A stretch of DNA of 64,000 nucleotides from Deltaproteobacteria bacterium (GTDB lineage Bacteria; Myxococcota_A; Polyangia; Polyangiales; Ga0077539): NCBI GenBank assembly GCA_030694465.1, contig JAUXYJ010000005.1, forward strand, positions 1 through 64,000, in the 5' to 3' direction. The notes beneath the pieces were generated by a model that did no database searches, was not told the origin of the DNA, and saw nothing but the letters and a program-made list of their open reading frames with translations. A program made the position numbers and the translations under genes. Of this stretch, positions 54,077 to 63,202 are shown in pieces. Position 1 is the stretch's first letter, and every line of letters begins with the position of its first letter.

Positions 54077-54955
54077 ATGAGCGAGACAAAGCCAGTGATT
54101 CTGCGTGACCACGTGCTCCGCGCGATGACCCACGACGGCTCGTTTCGGGTGCTGACGGTGGACGCGACCAAGACGTCGCAAGACATTATCGCCCTGCAAA
54201 AAGCCAAAGGTTCTGACGCATTGCACCTCGCAGAGCTCATCGCCGCCGCGGCGCTCTTTCGCGAGACCATGGCGCCGGACCTGCGTGCACAATGTGTGCT
54301 CTTGGGCGCACAAGGCTCGGGGCGTTTCGCGGTGGACGCACAGCCCGAGGGCGCCACGCGAGGGCTGTTGCGCGTGGGCGATGGGCACTCCCACGTGCTG
54401 CTCGGCGAGGGCGCTCGGCTTGAGATGGTCCGCACGCTCCCGGCGGGCCGAGGGCATCGCGGGATCGTGGGCATCGCGGACGGAGACACGGTCGAGGTCG
54501 CGGTGATGAAGTACCTGCAACAATCCGAGCAAATTGTCAGCACATTGCGCTTGTACGTGACCACCGATGCGCTCGGTGGGGTGCAGAGCATGCGAGGCTT
54601 CTTGGTGCAGCTCACGCCAGAGACCCTTGAGGGCCCGTTGGCTGTGATGACCGAGCGCTTGGCCGGCGACGACGCGCTCTTTGAGGCCATCGCGCGGGAC
54701 CGCACAAAGCCGCTCAGCGCGCTCATGGACGAGCTGCTCTATGGCTTTGAGCACACGATCACCGGAAACAACCGGCTGAGGTCTGAGTGCTCGTGCAGCG
54801 AAGAGCGCATGTTGGGGTCGTTGGCTTCTTTGCCACGCGCAGACCTCCGCGAATTGGTCGCGTCGGGCGAGCCCATCGAGATGGTGTGTGAGTACTGCAC
54901 GCGCAATTACATGGTGCCGCCCGCGCTGCTCTCGGGTGTACTGCAAATCAGCTAA
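54077..54955 (+). CDS. hslO: Redox-regulated chaperone Hsp33
   Basis: The 292 residues carry the C-terminal zinc/redox switch as CSCS and CEYC, the pattern CxC...CxxC whose oxidation activates chaperone function. The N-terminal domain (LRDHVLRAMTHDGSFRVL, HLAELIAAAALF) and VQLTPETLEGPLAVMTERL are as expected. The start is ATG 54077, while the frame opens at 54059. The SAM methyltransferase gene begins 21 bases after its stop. Confidence 0.95.
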   Translation: MSETKPVILRDHVLRAMTHDGSFRVLTVDATKTSQDIIALQKAKGSDALHLAELIAAAALFRETMAPDLRAQCVLLGAQGSGRFAVDAQPEGATRGLLRVGDGHSHVLLGEGARLEMVRTLPAGRGHRGIVGIADGDTVEVAVMKYLQQSEQIVSTLRLYVTTDALGGVQSMRGFLVQLTPETLEGPLAVMTERLAGDDALFEAIARDRTKPLSALMDELLYGFEHTITGNNRLRSECSCSEERMLGSLASLPRADLRELVASGEPIEMVCEYCTRNYMVPPALLSGVLQIS

Positions 54956-54976
54956 ACCATTGATGAAAGACCAAGT

Positions 54977-55600
54977 ATGAGCGTGCGTGAGCGTGCCTCG
55001 GGGGCAGTGCGTTTCTTCAAGCGAGGGTTCGAAGATTTTGACACGACGGCGAGCTTTGTTCCGAGCTCGCGCTGGCTGGTCGAGGCGATGATCGCGCACG
55101 TGCCTCTGGGCGCCGAGTGCGTGGTCGAGTTTGGCTCGGGCACCGGGACGCTCACCCGCGAGATCCTCGCCCGGATGTCCCCTCACGGAAAGCTCTACGC
55201 CGTCGAGCTCGACTCGTCGCTCCTCGAGGGCAGCGTGCGCTCGGTGAACGACCCCCGGATGATCCCTATTTTTGGCAGCGCCGTGGACACCGCACAGCTT
55301 GTCCCGCCCGAGGTCGTGGGCAACGCCCAAGCGGTGGTCTCTTCGCTCGGGCTGAGCCTCATGCCCGAAGAGATCCGTGTAGGGATTATGCAGGCCGCAC
55401 GAGATCTGTTGGCACCCGGTGCGTACTTTACCCAGTACGCTTATCTCCACGCGCGCTGGTTCGCTTACAGCCCCGCGCGCAAGCAGTGGTTTCGATGGAA
55501 CGCGATGCCCTTCATGCGCGCCCACTGGCCCCGCCTCGCGCACACGATGGTCTGGCCCAACGTACCGCCCGCCCTGGTATTTTCCGCGCGCAACGCCTAA
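54977..55600 (+). CDS. SAM-dependent methyltransferase, PmtA/rRNA-dimethylase-like
   Basis: The Rossmann motif VVEFGSGTGTLTREILARM and YAVELDSSLLEGSV support a SAM fold; GLSLMPEEIR is the region of motif IV. The 207 residues resemble small phospholipid N-methyltransferases (PmtA) more than KsgA. A hydrophobic-aromatic C-terminal segment (YLHARWFAYSPARKQWFRWN) could contact membrane lipid. Substrate is uncertain. It ends 12 bases before the stop of the giant convergent gene. Confidence 0.75.
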   Translation: MSVRERASGAVRFFKRGFEDFDTTASFVPSSRWLVEAMIAHVPLGAECVVEFGSGTGTLTREILARMSPHGKLYAVELDSSLLEGSVRSVNDPRMIPIFGSAVDTAQLVPPEVVGNAQAVVSSLGLSLMPEEIRVGIMQAARDLLAPGAYFTQYAYLHARWFAYSPARKQWFRWNAMPFMRAHWPRLAHTMVWPNVPPALVFSARNA

Positions 55601-55612
55601 GCGTCGCGGTGA

Positions 55613-58600
55613 CTACGGGCGCATCGAGCGATAAAAAATGTTGCCATTGATGCGATCTGCGCGGCGATCGACCCAGACAAAGTGACCGATGCCACCCGTC
55701 GAGTATGCAAACGGCGTCTCACTGTCGATGTCGGTCGCTGCCGAATCGAGCCGCAAATCTCCTGGCAAAAATGTCTCGCCGCCGTCGAGCGAGTAGCTCC
55801 CTCGGAGGTCCAACGGCGAGGTCACCATGGTGTCTCGCGCCTCGGACCACGCGACAAACACGCTGCCGTTGCTGGCGGATGCGGTGAGGTCTTGCGCGGC
55901 GTAGGTTCCGGCGGGCGCGTGGGTCTGGACGCGCACATCCGCGCTCAGCCAGGTCACGCCGCGGTCGAGCGAGCGGTTGGCGTACACCTGCGTGCGCCCG
56001 TCGCGGTCATCGAGCCACACGACCGCAAACGAGCTGCCCGTGACCAGCGCGATGGGGTCGGTCGAGTCGTGCGCGATGGAGTCTGCATCGACGCGCACAT
56101 TCGCTGCGTTAAACGTCGCGCCAGCGTCGATGGATCGGCGAGAATAAATATCAAACCGCGTGCCCGTTCCGGTCTGGTTGTCTTGCCACGCGACGAGCAC
56201 ATTGCCCGCGGCGTCTGCGCTCACCGAGGGCGCGACTGAGCTGCGCGCGCCGGCGACGTCCGTGTCCATCCGCACGTCTACCGCGAGCCAGTTTTGCCCG
56301 AAGTCTACCGAGCGATTGTAATAAACGTCGGTGCTCCCGTTGCGGTTGTCACGCCACACCGCGTGGATCACCGAGCCGGTCCCCATCGCGCCGTTGCTCA
56401 CAGCCATCGCAGGCGTCGAGGCCACAGGGATGGGCTGCGCCACCGTGGCGACCGCGTGATCCACGCGCCGAAAGGTGGGCCACGTCACGCCGCCATCGAG
56501 CGAGACCGACACGTTGATGTGGCGCTCGCGGTTGGCAAAGAGCGCCTCGTAGATCGCGGTGACCACGGTGCCGTTGGTGACCACGCGCACGTTGAATCGG
56601 TCGGTGGTGCTCGCGGCGAGCTCGACGTCGCTCGCGGCCCAGCTCGCGCCCTCGTCGGTGGAGCGGTTGCCGAAGATCGAGCGCGAGTTTCCGAGTGAGC
56701 GAAAGTCGCTCCAGACGGATACAAAGCGCGTCCCCGAGCCCGCGAGCCAGGGCTGCACTTGGTTGGTCGCGCCCGGGTCGCGCGAAATGAGCTGCTCGGC
56801 CCACGAGGTCCCCGTGTTCACCGAGCGCGCAAAGAAGATGTCTGCGTTGCCTGCGCGGTTGTCTAAGTACGCGACACCTAACGCATTATTGGTCCCCGTG
56901 AGCACAGGCTGGATCGTGTTGCTGCTGTTCGGCGACGCATCCACGCGCGCGTCACTCGCCACCGGAAACAACCGCAGACAGCCCTCGTCCACGCGCCCGT
57001 CGCAGTTGTTGTCGAGCCCATCGCACCAGGCCTCGTCCGCGCGTGCTCGGTAGGTGTCAGGCAATCGGCAGCGAAACCCCGCGGCGCCGTCGCAAAACCT
57101 TGGCGCGCCCACACACACCCCGCGCTCGGTGCCCATGCCGCTCGGTGCACAAGTGAAGCTCACCGGGGGCGTGACGCCCTCGTCCACTTCGCCGTCGCAG
57201 TCATCGTCGATCCCGTTGCAGCTCTCAGTCCCGGGAGAGCTCCCTCCGCCGCAGACCACCGCGCCGCCGCGGCACTCGAGCATGCCGTAGCTGCACGCGC
57301 CCACGTCGGTCCCGCACGTGGTGCCCGCGCCAATGCCCAACAAGGGCAGCTCGTCCACGGCGCCGTCGCAGTCGTTGTCTCGGCCGTCACAGACCTCCAT
57401 CGTGGGGCCCACTTCGCCCACGCAGCGCACAGCGCCACGCTCGCACACGGTGCGCCCGCGCGCGCAGTCGCCCACGTCCGAGGCGCCACAGACCACGCCC
57501 ACGCCCGCGATCATTCCGTCGTCGACAACCCCGTTGCAGTCGTTGTCACGTCCATCGCACACCTCGACACCCGAGCGAACACACGCGTACTCGCACCCGT
57601 TCTCGGGTCGCATGTCCGCGTCGACAAAGCCCGCCGCGCAGCCGTTGAGCGAGCACACGCCCGTGGCCATGCCCATCACCGTCGCGCGCGAACAGCGCCC
57701 GATCCCGTTGGCAAACGTGCATCGGTTGCCACAGCGACCGCAGTTGGCCGCGTCCGTGGTGAGATCAAAGCCCTCATCGACCATGCCGTTGCAGTTGTTA
57801 TCTCGGCCATCGCAGACCTCGGGACCCGAGGCTAAGCACGCGTATTCACAGCCGTTTTCGGGACGACCGTCCACGTCCACAAAGCCCGGCGCGCAGGCCC
57901 CGAGGGCGCACATGCCGGCGGTACACTGTGCGGTGCCATTGGCAAAGCTGCAGGCGTTGTCACAGCGGCCGCAGTGGGCCACGCTTGTCTGTAGGTCGAT
58001 CCCCTCGTCGATGCGCCCGTCGCAGTTGTTGTCCAGCCGGTCGCACACTTCGTTGTCCCCGGTGCGGTTGCACGCGTACTCGCAGCCATTGAGCGGGTTG
58101 CTGTCCAGATCGTAGTAGCCAATGTCGCAGCTGGCGATCGTGCAGCGCCCCATGGCGCAGCCCGGGAGCGCGTGCTCGAGCTCGCAACGCATGCCACATG
58201 CGCCGCAGTGTCTCGGGTCCGTTTGCGTGTTAAAATCCTCGTCGATCTCGCCGTCGCAGTCATCGTCGAGCCCATTGCACTGCTCTTCGCCGGTCGCGAC
58301 ACATGACTCGGCGACGACCACATCGCGCGGCGCCTCGGCGTCGGTCTCGGTGCCGCCCTCTTCGACGCCTCCCTCGGTGCAATTAAAGCAATAGGGCGCC
58401 GAGGTGCAGCCGGTCATCGCTGTGCCCGCTACGAGCATGCCCGCGGCCACGGTGCTCTTTGCGCGCTTGCGCAGGGTCACAAGGGCCGCCATCGCGACGA
58501 GCGCGAACCAGCCCAGCGCGCGCTCGGAGCCTCCTGCAGAGCCAGGGCGCGCCGAGCAGCCACCGCCCCCCGCGATGCCACGGTCGGGCCGCAGGACCGT

Positions 58601-61051
58601 CGTCGGGACCTCGGACTCGCACTGCCCCGCGCGGCACACCGCGGCGCCTGGGCACCGGATGCGATTGCACGCGTTGTCTACGCACTGCCCCGTGGCATCG
58701 CAGCGTCGGCCCACGCCGCAGCTCACCGCGCGGCAGGGGTTGGGCTCGCACACGGCTGCTCCGTCACGCAGCACACACTGCTCGTTGCTGTCACACCGCA
58801 CGCCCGCGCACGCGTCTGGGATGCACTCGCCGTCGACGCAGCGGTTGCCCACGACGCATCGCACACCGAGGCACGAGCGCACGCACGTCCCGTCGCGGCA
58901 GAACTCGTTGTCACCGCAGGTGACGTCACGGCACGCGTTGGCCACACACGCGTTGTCTACGCACACTTGCCCTGGGTCTGGGCAGCCCAGGACGTAGCAA
59001 GAGTCTTCGCGGCACACGCCGTTGCGACACACCTGGCCGTCGCTGCAGGTCACGCCCGTGCAGGCGTCCACGCAGGCGTTGTTCACGCAGCGCTGGCCAT
59101 CGCGGCAGGTGACTCCGCCGCAGGTCGGCGGGACGCAGAACCCTTCGCGGCACACGAGCCCCGACGAGCACGGAAACTCGCCCGAAGCGCACGGAGTTCT
59201 GCACTGACACGCGATGCACGAGCCGCCCCCTGGGCAGAGCGAGGCCCCGCCGGGCGCGACGTTGTCGACGATGCCGTCGCAGTCGTTGTCCATGCAGTCG
59301 CAGACCTCGGTGCCCGCGCGCGTTCCGCCTTCGCAGACCGAGCGGCCCGCACGACAGCGGAGCTGCCCTGGCGTGCACAACCGCGCTCCGTCCGGGGCGG
59401 CGTTGCACGTCCCCATCGCTGCGATGCCGTCGTCCACCACGCCGTTGCAGTCGTCGTCGATGTTGTTGCAGACCTCGGGTGTGCCCGACGTGGCGCCGTC
59501 GCACACGTACGCGCCCCCTCGGCACACAAAGGTCCCCGGCCGACAGGCGCCCACAGCGCGCCCACAAGGCCCGCCATCTGCGAGGCCCTCGTCGGTCATC
59601 CCATTGCAATTATCGTCAATGTTATTGCACACTTCGGGGCTCGGCCCGGTGGCACCGACGCACGCCATGGCCCCGCCCACGCAGCGCATCACGCCCGCGC
59701 GACACGCGCCCACGGTCGCGCCACACGCGGGCCCGTCCGGGAGCATCTCGTCGACCAAGCCATCGCAGTCATCGTCGCGGCCGTTGCACACTTCGACCCC
59801 TGGCGCCGCGGCAGAGCACATGCCCCAGGCCCCGCGGGTGCATGTCTCAGTACCCGCGCCGCACGCGCTCGAGCAAGGGCGCATCAGCCCCTCGTCGATC
59901 GCGCCGTTGCAGTTGTCATCGATGTTGTTGCAGATCTCGGTCGAAGGCACGCGCGTGGACACGCACGCGGTCATTGCGCCACGCACGCAGTACGTCCGGC
60001 CGGGGCCGCAGGCGGCGGTACAGGGCGCAGAGATCCCCTCGTCGATCTGGCCATTGCAGTTGTCGTCGAGGTTGTTGCAGACCTCGGCCGACGGGGTCGG
60101 AGCCGAGCACGCACCAAACACTCCGGCGACGCAGCGACGCGTGCCTGCGCCGCACGCGGTCGAGCAGGGCTCGGTGAAGTTATCGATCACGCCGTCGCAG
60201 TTGTCGTCGCGGTTGTTGCAGGTCTCGGGCTGCGGGTTGCACGTCGGAACGAGCCCATTGGCGCGGACCAACATGTCCTCGAAGTCGTTGTCTCCGCCGC
60301 GAAACAGGTCCTCGAAGCCAAAGTAAAAGCTGTTTGGAAACGTCACCGACGAGTAGATCAGAAAGTGCACATAGTCGCCGTCGTCGTTGACCGTGTTGTC
60401 CGTCGAGTAGATCCGGTTGGTGGTGCTCGCCTCGGCCGCGCACGAGCCGCTCGAGCCTCCTGCGAGCAGCTCAGGGGTCATGAGATAAAATGCCACTGGG
60501 CCACCGCGCCAGCGCTGCGCGACAGGGATCGCCGCGCCACGAAGACAACCGAAGTCAATGCGCACGGTGTTGTTGCTCGGCCAGGTCACGCACGCGTTGG
60601 GCACGGGCCCTGGCGTGTTGCGCGGTCCTCCGAGGCAGGGGCAAGAACAGATGCCCGTGTTGCGGCAGTTAAACACCTCGCGCCGAGTGCTTGGGTCAAA
60701 CGGCGAGTCGCCCACGTGGTACCAGCCGAAGCGGTTTTGGTACCCTGCGCCCTCGCCCAAGACGGTAAACGTCACGATGTTGGTCGAGGGGTTGGGCAAG
60801 AACACTTGCGGGCGGATCGCGGCGTCGCGGATGGCGTTGAGCACACCGGGGCCCTCGCCGGGGGCGGGGTTGGCAGCGCTCATCACCGAGGATTTATCCA
60901 AGCAACTCTGCAAGTTGTTGGTGACTGGGACCACGGTCCCGTCGACCTGGTTGATGATCGCCCACGCGGTGTCTGCGCGAAGCAATCCGAGCACAATCAC
61001 CACGGCGACGAGCCACACGCGGCGCAAAGAATCGGTACAAGGGTATTTCAT
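55613..61051 (-). CDS. 1812-aa fused secreted protein: MopE-repeat protein with internal MYXO-CTERM and lipoprotein signals
   Basis: The start ATG 61051 (GAGG six bases before) gives a signal peptide MKYPCTDSLRRVWLVAVVIV. After a secreted N-terminal domain with dispersed Cys come seven MopE-like units such as EVCNNLDDNCNGQIDEG. Cys-rich modules (CGGVTCRDGQRCVNNACVDA) follow. At about 832-863 lies GCSARPG, a hydrophobic stretch (ALGWFALVAMAALV) and RKR, a complete MYXO-CTERM tail. Eight residues later M872-C882 (MLVAGTAMTGC) is a lipoprotein signal. Seven more MopE units and a BNR-type propeller (LFPVASDARVDASP to the end) follow. It looks like two genes joined without a stop. Each half would be a calcium- or copper-binding surface protein. 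Confidence 0.85.
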   Translation of the reverse strand: MKYPCTDSLRRVWLVAVVIVLGLLRADTAWAIINQVDGTVVPVTNNLQSCLDKSSVMSAANPAPGEGPGVLNAIRDAAIRPQVFLPNPSTNIVTFTVLGEGAGYQNRFGWYHVGDSPFDPSTRREVFNCRNTGICSCPCLGGPRNTPGPVPNACVTWPSNNTVRIDFGCLRGAAIPVAQRWRGGPVAFYLMTPELLAGGSSGSCAAEASTTNRIYSTDNTVNDDGDYVHFLIYSSVTFPNSFYFGFEDLFRGGDNDFEDMLVRANGLVPTCNPQPETCNNRDDNCDGVIDNFTEPCSTACGAGTRRCVAGVFGACSAPTPSAEVCNNLDDNCNGQIDEGISAPCTAACGPGRTYCVRGAMTACVSTRVPSTEICNNIDDNCNGAIDEGLMRPCSSACGAGTETCTRGAWGMCSAAAPGVEVCNGRDDDCDGLVDEMLPDGPACGATVGACRAGVMRCVGGAMACVGATGPSPEVCNNIDDNCNGMTDEGLADGGPCGRAVGACRPGTFVCRGGAYVCDGATSGTPEVCNNIDDDCNGVVDDGIAAMGTCNAAPDGARLCTPGQLRCRAGRSVCEGGTRAGTEVCDCMDNDCDGIVDNVAPGGASLCPGGGSCIACQCRTPCASGEFPCSSGLVCREGFCVPPTCGGVTCRDGQRCVNNACVDACTGVTCSDGQVCRNGVCREDSCYVLGCPDPGQVCVDNACVANACRDVTCGDNEFCRDGTCVRSCLGVRCVVGNRCVDGECIPDACAGVRCDSNEQCVLRDGAAVCEPNPCRAVSCGVGRRCDATGQCVDNACNRIRCPGAAVCRAGQCESEVPTTVLRPDRGIAGGGGCSARPGSAGGSERALGWFALVAMAALVTLRKRAKSTVAAGMLVAGTAMTGCTSAPYCFNCTEGGVEEGGTETDAEAPRDVVVAESCVATGEEQCNGLDDDCDGEIDEDFNTQTDPRHCGACGMRCELEHALPGCAMGRCTIASCDIGYYDLDSNPLNGCEYACNRTGDNEVCDRLDNNCDGRIDEGIDLQTSVAHCGRCDNACSFANGTAQCTAGMCALGACAPGFVDVDGRPENGCEYACLASGPEVCDGRDNNCNGMVDEGFDLTTDAANCGRCGNRCTFANGIGRCSRATVMGMATGVCSLNGCAAGFVDADMRPENGCEYACVRSGVEVCDGRDNDCNGVVDDGMIAGVGVVCGASDVGDCARGRTVCERGAVRCVGEVGPTMEVCDGRDNDCDGAVDELPLLGIGAGTTCGTDVGACSYGMLECRGGAVVCGGGSSPGTESCNGIDDDCDGEVDEGVTPPVSFTCAPSGMGTERGVCVGAPRFCDGAAGFRCRLPDTYRARADEAWCDGLDNNCDGRVDEGCLRLFPVASDARVDASPNSSNTIQPVLTGTNNALGVAYLDNRAGNADIFFARSVNTGTSWAEQLISRDPGATNQVQPWLAGSGTRFVSVWSDFRSLGNSRSIFGNRSTDEGASWAASDVELAASTTDRFNVRVVTNGTVVTAIYEALFANRERHINVSVSLDGGVTWPTFRRVDHAVATVAQPIPVASTPAMAVSNGAMGTGSVIHAVWRDNRNGSTDVYYNRSVDFGQNWLAVDVRMDTDVAGARSSVAPSVSADAAGNVLVAWQDNQTGTGTRFDIYSRRSIDAGATFNAANVRVDADSIAHDSTDPIALVTGSSFAVVWLDDRDGRTQVYANRSLDRGVTWLSADVRVQTHAPAGTYAAQDLTASASNGSVFVAWSEARDTMVTSPLDLRGSYSLDGGETFLPGDLRLDSAATDIDSETPFAYSTGGIGHFVWVDRRADRINGNIFYRSMRP
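58438..58558 (-). other. Junction: MYXO-CTERM tail followed by lipoprotein signal
   Basis: Cys832 codon begins at 58558, RKR ends the MYXO-CTERM-like tail, and an in-frame ATG lies at 58438 (M872). A second gene could start there. The spacer AKSTVAAG is too short for a normal intergenic gap plus ribosome-binding site, and no stop codon is present between. Confidence 0.7.
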
Positions 61052-61976
61052 GAAGAGCCTCGGTCTACGGCGCGACCTTGCAGCGGCGCCAGGGCCCTAC
61101 ATTACCCAATTCGTGACCAGGAGTGCAGCCTACGCGCGCACCTCCCTGACGTTGTGCGCGCTCGTGTGTGCGCAGTGCAGCGAGCCGTTGCCATCGCCTT
61201 CGCTTATTCGCTCTGCGAGATTGCTGGCCGTTCGCGCAGAGCCCGCGGATTTTTCGCCTACGACTCGTGCGCTCTCGCTCAATGCGCTCAGCGCATTTGC
61301 GCAGCCCGACGACCGCGCGTGGTCGGTCCGCTACCTGCTCTGTCCGGTCTCGCTCACGCACGACCCTGCGCGGTGTGTCGAAGCGCCCACGGGGCTGCAA
61401 GTGCTTGGAGACTCGCCCTCGCTCACGCTCGAAGACACGGTGCTTGAGGGCGCCCCCGAGCGCCTGCTCATCGTCGCGTTCTGCCCCGGAAACCCCGCGC
61501 GATTTGACCAGTCCCGCGGCACCTTGGCCTGCCCGGACGAGCACGATGTGCCTTACGCACAGACCGTGGGACAGCTCGCATTTCGCACACTCAAGCGACG
61601 CGCAGTGAGCAACCAAAACCCCACGATTACGGGCTGGACGCTGGACACACAGCCACAAGACCTCGCGCGGGTCCCTCGGTGTGTGAGCGCTCCGTGCGCC
61701 GCGCACAGCGTGTCGGTGCGGCCCGAGCCGCTGAGCGCAGAGACACTCCCCGAAGGCACCCGCGAGCTGCTCACGCTGAGCGTGTACGCGGGCGCGGGGA
61801 CCTTGGATCGCCCCCGCGTGATCACCACGCAAGAGGCACCCGAGGGGGTGCAGGGAGTTCTCACCGTGCAGTGGACCGCGCCCCCGGTGGCTGGTCTTGT
61901 ACGTGTGTGGTTTGTGTTGCGCGATGACCGTGGCGGCGTGACCGTGCGCGAGGGCACGATCGACGTCACCGAGTGA
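61050..61976 (+). CDS. Hypothetical lipoprotein-like protein (308 aa)
   Basis: The ATG 61050 follows AAGGG at six bases and overlaps the divergent start of the giant gene in CATG. An alternative GTG 61113 gives a more typical lipoprotein signal (ARTSLTLCALVCAQC) but has no ribosome-binding site. The body has two to three beta-rich domains with paired Cys (LCPVSLTHDPARCVEA). The end contains Ig-like phrases (VQWTAPPVAGLVRVWFVLRD, DRGGVTVREGTIDV). The stop forms the palindrome TGATCA with the stop of the convergent gene. Function is unknown. Confidence 0.7.
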   Translation: MKSLGLRRDLAAAPGPYITQFVTRSAAYARTSLTLCALVCAQCSEPLPSPSLIRSARLLAVRAEPADFSPTTRALSLNALSAFAQPDDRAWSVRYLLCPVSLTHDPARCVEAPTGLQVLGDSPSLTLEDTVLEGAPERLLIVAFCPGNPARFDQSRGTLACPDEHDVPYAQTVGQLAFRTLKRRAVSNQNPTITGWTLDTQPQDLARVPRCVSAPCAAHSVSVRPEPLSAETLPEGTRELLTLSVYAGAGTLDRPRVITTQEAPEGVQGVLTVQWTAPPVAGLVRVWFVLRDDRGGVTVREGTIDVTE

Positions 61977-62930
61977 TCACTGGCAGCGTGCGTCGACGCA
62001 GGTGCGGCCCATCGAGCAGTCCGCGGTGCGCGCGCACTGGGGGCTCACTTCGCTCGGAAACCGGCAGACCCGTCCGGTGTCACACACCGAGGTGGTCCCA
62101 TCGACCATCTGGCACTCCGAGAGCATGCCGGTGCGAGCACACGAGATACGGCAGACTCCGTCGACGCAGGTCGAGTTGGGTCCGCAGGCGTTGGTGGGGC
62201 AGAAGGGCGGGGGGCGGCGGTCGTCTACGCGGCACGCGCCGTCGTCACAAAAGCGCCCTGCGCCGCACTGCATGTCGGTGGTGCAGACGGTGCTGCACGC
62301 GCCGGCGATGCAGGCCTGGCCCTCGGGGCAGAGCCCGCAGTTGGGCGAGGGCATGTTCTCGCAGCGGCCGCTGTTGCAGACCTGGCCACTGGGGCAAGGG
62401 CTGGCAGCCGAGCAGCGCGCGAGGCAGCGTCCGTCGACGCACTCTTGGCCTGCGCTGCACTGAAAGTTAAACTGGCAGACCTCGGTGGTCACACGGCAGC
62501 GGCCCGCGACGCAGGCTTCGTTGCGTGCGCAGTCCATCGCGGTGGTGCAGCCGCCGCCCGCTTCACAGCGGCGGGTCGTGGGGTTGCACACAAGGCCGGT
62601 GCCCTGGCTCGAGCAGTCGGCTGTGGTTGAGCAGCCCGGAGCGCAGGTGCCACGCTCGTCACAGTAGCTGCCAGCGGGGCAGTCTGTGGTCATGGTGCAG
62701 GTGCGCGGGGCGGGAACGCAGCGGCCGGAGTCTGCGTTGCAGATCAAGCCGGCGGGGCACTCGCTGTTGCGCATGCAGCCTTGGGGGGTGGCGTCAGGGC
62801 TGGCGTCCGAGGACATTCCGCCTTCGGACATGGGGCGATCGGGGCCGGGGCCCCAGACCGGACAGCCCCCGAGGAAGAGGGCGAGGGTTCCCAGAGAAGT
62901 GAGTGATGAGATGGATCGAAAAGTTAGCAT
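61977..62930 (-). CDS. Cys-rich lipoprotein with repeated disulfide modules (317 aa)
   Basis: The start is ATG 62930; the signal MLTFRSISSLTSLGTLALFL has the lipobox LGGC. The linker is D/S/P-rich. The remainder is about ten short modules with the pattern C...CP.G..C....G.C (for example CMRNSECPAGLICNADSGRC, CQFNFQCSAGQECVDGRC), like those in the giant protein. The frame opens upstream at 63047 but has no signal peptide. Probably a surface-exposed adhesion or binding protein. Confidence 0.8.
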   Translation of the reverse strand: MLTFRSISSLTSLGTLALFLGGCPVWGPGPDRPMSEGGMSSDASPDATPQGCMRNSECPAGLICNADSGRCVPAPRTCTMTTDCPAGSYCDERGTCAPGCSTTADCSSQGTGLVCNPTTRRCEAGGGCTTAMDCARNEACVAGRCRVTTEVCQFNFQCSAGQECVDGRCLARCSAASPCPSGQVCNSGRCENMPSPNCGLCPEGQACIAGACSTVCTTDMQCGAGRFCDDGACRVDDRRPPPFCPTNACGPNSTCVDGVCRISCARTGMLSECQMVDGTTSVCDTGRVCRFPSEVSPQCARTADCSMGRTCVDARCQ

Positions 62931-63202
62931 TGGGGATCTTCGCCTCCTACGCGCGTTGTTGTGCCACCAAGCGGCCCAAGTTGAGGGGCGTTTGGCTGTA
63001 CCGACCGCGACGCGCTGTCGTGCACCGCAGGGAGTCTTAGCAGACACCGTGCCGCGGTGGGTGATCTCTGCAAATCCCAGCGATTCTTTGCAAAGCCCCG
63101 CATGATCGTCGGGTTCATCCCGGGGGTTGCTTCACGGTGGTTCCAATCGACCTGTGAACCACGCTTCACGCACTGCAAACGCCCACCGTGAACCAGCACC
63201 GC

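Noticed and set aside
53987..55543. N-terminal extension of the response regulator
   Set aside because: It lies opposite two clear genes (Hsp33 and a methyltransferase) and its sequence is Arg/His-rich and not conserved; GTG 53986 has a perfect ribosome-binding site.
58967..61447. Long plus-strand reading frame of 826 codons
   Set aside because: It is the antisense shadow of the Cys-rich giant gene, with skewed Arg/His/Ala composition and no domain.
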